DNA of 64,000 nucleotides, taken from MWDV01 sp002070715. GTDB taxonomy: Bacteria; Verrucomicrobiota; Verrucomicrobiia; Limisphaerales; MWDV01. Every line of letters starts with the position of its first letter. Position 1 is the first letter of the stretch. Below the pieces are notes generated by a model that was not told the DNA's origin, did not search any database, and worked only from the letters and a program-made list of their open reading frames with translations. Shown piece by piece: positions 61,097 to 64,000 of this stretch. The stretch is taken from positions 1 through 64,000 of the forward strand of contig DAONTI010000016.1 in assembly GCA_035411585.1 (NCBI GenBank), in the 5' to 3' direction. Made by a program: the position numbers and the translations under genes.

Positions 61097-63667
61097 TTAC
61101 GTCCGTCGCGTGTAGCGGATTTCGCGGCACGGGATGGTGCCCGATGTAACTTCGAGAAACGGTTTTCCTTGTTTCACCCCCACGAGTCCGTAACCGGTGG
61201 CGGTGGCCAGGAAACAGCGGAAATTGCCGCGCAGCGACGGGGTTAAATAGAGGACCTGCTCCACGGCGTCGTAACGGGCGCCGCTCAAGCCCTGCAACAA
61301 ACCGTAACTGGAAAGCGCGCGCGCGTACCAGTGGCCGCATTCGTATTCATTGAACGGATTGCGCACCCGACCGTCGTACCGGTCACGGCAGACCCGCACG
61401 ATTTCGAGGCCCTCCTCGACCCGCCCCATCAACATCAAGTGGGAAGCCACCTGGTATTCGATGCCCGTCCAGACTTCGTTGGAATAGACAAACGGCAGCG
61501 AAGGTTCCCCGCCTTTGGGCCAGGAACACAGCAGCAGCCCTCCCTCCGCACCACAGGCGTAACTGGGTCGCTGCGGATTCGCATGCGCGGTCAGGTCGTA
61601 TCGCAGATTGTGTTTATGCACCGCCCGGAGGTGACTGGTCACCTTTTGCGAGTCCAATACCGGACCAACACCGCAGACCAGCGCCATCCACGCGCCGAGC
61701 ACGCCGTCGGACAGGCAGCCGCGTCCGTACTGGTACATCGGGCCTTCTTTCTTGAGCAACGCCGTCACCTCGTCCGAGTGAACGCCGCGCAGGGTTTCGG
61801 GATTCGTCGCCCGCAAATCGCGCCACTGGACCTTTTGGATGAAATACTCGCCGTCAAACAATTCGCCTTCCATGCGGGACACGCCGCGTTCGAGCAACTC
61901 CTCGTAAAGCGGCACGGCATCCTCCAACGCGCGGCCCATGAGGACGGCGGCCCGCAACGCGCCCAGATAAAAGCTGGTGCACATCCCGTCCGGCCCCCAG
62001 AACTCGATGTCGTAGGTGTTATGATGCGGTTCTTTCAACCAGCCCTGGTGGTCCGGGTCCCAGGTTTCAATGCAGAAGTTGAGGCTGGTTTTGATGGCGG
62101 GCCAGAGCCGGCGGAGCCAGTCGGTATCGCCGCTGATCCGCCATTCCCGGTAGGCCTTCATCACGCCGCCGAGCTGGCCGTCGGACGCCGCGTGATAATC
62201 ATGCGCCACCGGACGGATCGGCAAGGCGCTGCGGAAGGTCTGGTGTCCCCGCGCGTCCTGTGACGGGCCAAATTCCGTCTCACGCAGGGTCCGTTCCAAG
62301 GCCGGAAACAAATGCGGGATGGCCTGGGCATAATTCCACACGTGCGTGCAGGAACCCGAACAACAACCGGCGTTGTCATGGCAGCCTTCCCACGCCCACA
62401 ACCGTCCGTCCGCCTGCCGCAACACCGTGGGCGATTTCAAGATGGACAGATTCGCCGTCACGGCTTCCATCACCTCGGCGGGCAACGTGGACGCGAACAG
62501 ACAATCACTAAACCGCTGCGCGTTGGCGCGCAGGAGGGTGTAGTGCTCGCGCCAATAATCGGTGATCGCCGCGATGTTGGCAAAGCGCCCCGCATACCAC
62601 GGTTGATAATGTCCCGGGGCTGCCGCGCCGGGCGGGGCGGGTTCCGGATCCCGGCCCACGCGCAGGTTGGTTTGCGCCACATGCCAAGCCAGCCGGACCA
62701 CAATGGTCTTGGACGCGCGTGGGGCCAGCGTCACCGGAACAAAGAGCGAACCGCCGGGCGAGGGATTGCCTTCGGTGATCGCCGGGCGCTCGATGCATTC
62801 GCCCCGCAGGACATCGGCCCACGCCGTCGTCAAGGCGTCAAACCAACCGCCGCGAAACCACGCCGGATTAACCGTCACTTCCGGATCACTGGTCGTGGCC
62901 GAAAAGGCGCCCTCCTCCCAGCCGCGGTCCTGCGGCGCCAGCGAGGAAAAAACGAATCCGTCCCGCAGCGGTTTCACCGTGTTCGCGTTCCGGCCCACCA
63001 CCATGAAATTCCGGGCGTTCCACGAAAACACCGCTTCCACGGGGCGGTTGGTTTTGTTGGTGAAACTGTATTCCAGCGCCGCCACCGGCAGACTGGAATT
63101 ATCCGCGTCGCCGGGTTCAAACGGACTCCACCCCGTCAAGGCCACAGTCAGCGGCAGGTCTGGGTCCGTCAGCGTCACCGTGGCAAAGGGAAACCGCGCC
63201 CGAAACCGGGCGGAACGGAATCGCGGCAGGCCAAATGTCGTCCCCGTTGCTCCGTTGCCGCTGCCCGGCTGGCCGAACTTTTTCCAATCCGGCACGGGCC
63301 CCTCCAGCACCCGCGCGATCGGCGTCGTTCCTTTCACACAAATGGCCCCGAACGTGACCGGCTCGTGAAATACCTCGGGGCGATTCCGGAGCGAGACGTG
63401 CGACAGCGCGCCGGTGCCTTCCAGGCAAATCATGCCCGCACCGAGGCCGCCCATGGGAAAGGCCACGCGCCGGAGCGTTGCGCCTGTGTAGGTCGTATTG
63501 TAACGCGCTTTGCCGCGGGCCCGGGGGGAACGATCCCCGTCAGCCGGCGCGGCGGTCGTCGTCGAAGTGCCCATGCCGGCCACGCCCAACGCGCTGACCG
63601 TGGTGGCGGAGAGTTTCAGGAAATCCCGGCGTTTCAGACCGGAATGAGGCGAAGTTGATTCTGACAT
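61097..63667 (-). CDS. Tat-exported GH116-family (glucosylceramidase-like) glycoside hydrolase
   Basis: Protein of 856 residues. A strong twin-arginine signal (LKRRDFLKLSATTVSALG) sends it across the membrane folded. The N-terminal beta domain begins RRVAFPMGGLGAGMICLEGT, as in GBA2-type enzymes. The C-terminal (alpha/alpha)6 catalytic domain has CTHVWNYAQAIPHLFPALER, the NTYDIEFWGPDGMCTSFYLG region and YGRGCLSDGVLGAWMA. Family members cleave beta-glucosides, beta-xylosides or N-acetylglucosaminides. ATG 63667 has GGAAAGAG upstream and gives a compact signal; an ATG at 63694 is less likely. Confidence 0.88.
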   Translation of the reverse strand: MSESTSPHSGLKRRDFLKLSATTVSALGVAGMGTSTTTAAPADGDRSPRARGKARYNTTYTGATLRRVAFPMGGLGAGMICLEGTGALSHVSLRNRPEVFHEPVTFGAICVKGTTPIARVLEGPVPDWKKFGQPGSGNGATGTTFGLPRFRSARFRARFPFATVTLTDPDLPLTVALTGWSPFEPGDADNSSLPVAALEYSFTNKTNRPVEAVFSWNARNFMVVGRNANTVKPLRDGFVFSSLAPQDRGWEEGAFSATTSDPEVTVNPAWFRGGWFDALTTAWADVLRGECIERPAITEGNPSPGGSLFVPVTLAPRASKTIVVRLAWHVAQTNLRVGRDPEPAPPGAAAPGHYQPWYAGRFANIAAITDYWREHYTLLRANAQRFSDCLFASTLPAEVMEAVTANLSILKSPTVLRQADGRLWAWEGCHDNAGCCSGSCTHVWNYAQAIPHLFPALERTLRETEFGPSQDARGHQTFRSALPIRPVAHDYHAASDGQLGGVMKAYREWRISGDTDWLRRLWPAIKTSLNFCIETWDPDHQGWLKEPHHNTYDIEFWGPDGMCTSFYLGALRAAVLMGRALEDAVPLYEELLERGVSRMEGELFDGEYFIQKVQWRDLRATNPETLRGVHSDEVTALLKKEGPMYQYGRGCLSDGVLGAWMALVCGVGPVLDSQKVTSHLRAVHKHNLRYDLTAHANPQRPSYACGAEGGLLLCSWPKGGEPSLPFVYSNEVWTGIEYQVASHLMLMGRVEEGLEIVRVCRDRYDGRVRNPFNEYECGHWYARALSSYGLLQGLSGARYDAVEQVLYLTPSLRGNFRCFLATATGYGLVGVKQGKPFLEVTSGTIPCREIRYTRRT

Positions 63668-64000
63668 GGCGCAGCTCTTTCCATTGTTGCTCACACAAAC
63701 TGCGCAGACGGTTGTTCACCTTCGGTAAAAACGCAAGTCTTGTTGCGGCGATATTTGCCTCCAGTTGGCGAAGGGCGATTCCCCGCAGGCTTTTGTTGTC
63801 CCGGCAAAGGACACCATTGAAGGGCTGAACATGTCGCGTCCTTCGACCGCATATCCGCTGCAGTTGCCCGAGTTTTCTCTGGCTAGGTAGCGGCCCAAAC
63901 CAGATAGTTCTCCGCATGCGCTGTGGTGTTGCCAGTAAAACGGTCTGCTTCCGAACTTGGGTGAATCTTTTGCTTCGGATCGGTTGCCTCGGTCTGACCG
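63668..64000 (-). other. Upstream region of the GH116 gene; possible end of another minus-strand gene
   Basis: Two frames on the minus strand are open from the window edge. One ends at 63883 and reads TDPKQKIHPSSEADRFTGNT then AHAENYLVWAAT. The other runs to 63716 and includes SMVSFAGTTKACGESPF and ends DLRFYRR. The first has the more natural composition and may be the C-terminus of a protein. Neither is recognised. Confidence 0.3.

Overview
The window reads as a chromosomal segment of a GC-rich, Gram-negative member of the Verrucomicrobiota, probably near the Pedosphaera/Limisphaerales group. The clues are two PEP-CTERM proteins, a secreted protein with autotransporter-associated beta-strand features, LptD and FadL outer-membrane proteins, an aminofutalosine (MqnE) menaquinone route, a Bacteroidota-style sdhCAB operon, Tat-exported enzymes and dispersed short palindromic repeats. 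The assignment is inference from gene content; no rRNA is present. Biosynthetic genes are scattered rather than in classical operons: trpC, trpE and trpB lie in three places, with aroE, hisI, argH and purE elsewhere.

Layout. 1-12.8 kb: the end of a surface protein, an NSS symporter, prfB with an intact +1 programmed frameshift, trpC, a PEP-CTERM protein, an SSS symporter coupled to a 51-residue membrane protein, an SMP-30 lactonase-like protein, a heptose-bisphosphate phosphatase with purE, gatB and a FadL porin. 13.0-17.1 kb: a tight three-gene operon of a PhcB-like methyltransferase, a six-helix membrane histidine kinase and a receiver protein ending in a degenerate kinase domain. It matches the logic of the Ralstonia phcB-phcS-phcR quorum-sensing operon and is one of the two most interesting loci here.

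17.5-26.7 kb: mqnE, which carries an in-frame palindromic repeat, is followed by an accessory island. The island holds a HigBA-type toxin-antitoxin pair set between two copies of the mqnE 3' end, an AbrB/VapC pair whose toxin is cut by an IS630 remnant, a mutY fragment on the other side of that remnant, a stem-loop repeat, a three-gene cassette (dynamin-like GTPase, DUF697 membrane protein, metallophosphoesterase), a dead IS3 remnant and a frameshifted DUF6883 gene. The dynamin cassette is intact among wreckage and is a good candidate for an uncharacterised membrane-stress or anti-phage system.

26.7-40.6 kb: housekeeping genes (trpE, hisI, argS, a PTS EIIA protein, rnc, tRNA-Gln, argH), a nitrilase-family hydrolase, a soluble histidine kinase, a phosphoesterase and lptD. 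41.3-64 kb: a large Tat-exported CHAP-domain surface protein, prepilin peptidase, aroE, trpB, sdhCAB, a PEP-CTERM/Mrr pair between two copies of a short repeat, a two-subunit class I fumarase, an MFS transporter, gltX and a Tat-exported GH116-family glycosidase. Succinate dehydrogenase and fumarase lie close together but on opposite strands.

All calls come from reading the sequence; no database search was run. Start codons are often uncertain because Shine-Dalgarno sequences are weak or absent in front of many genes.
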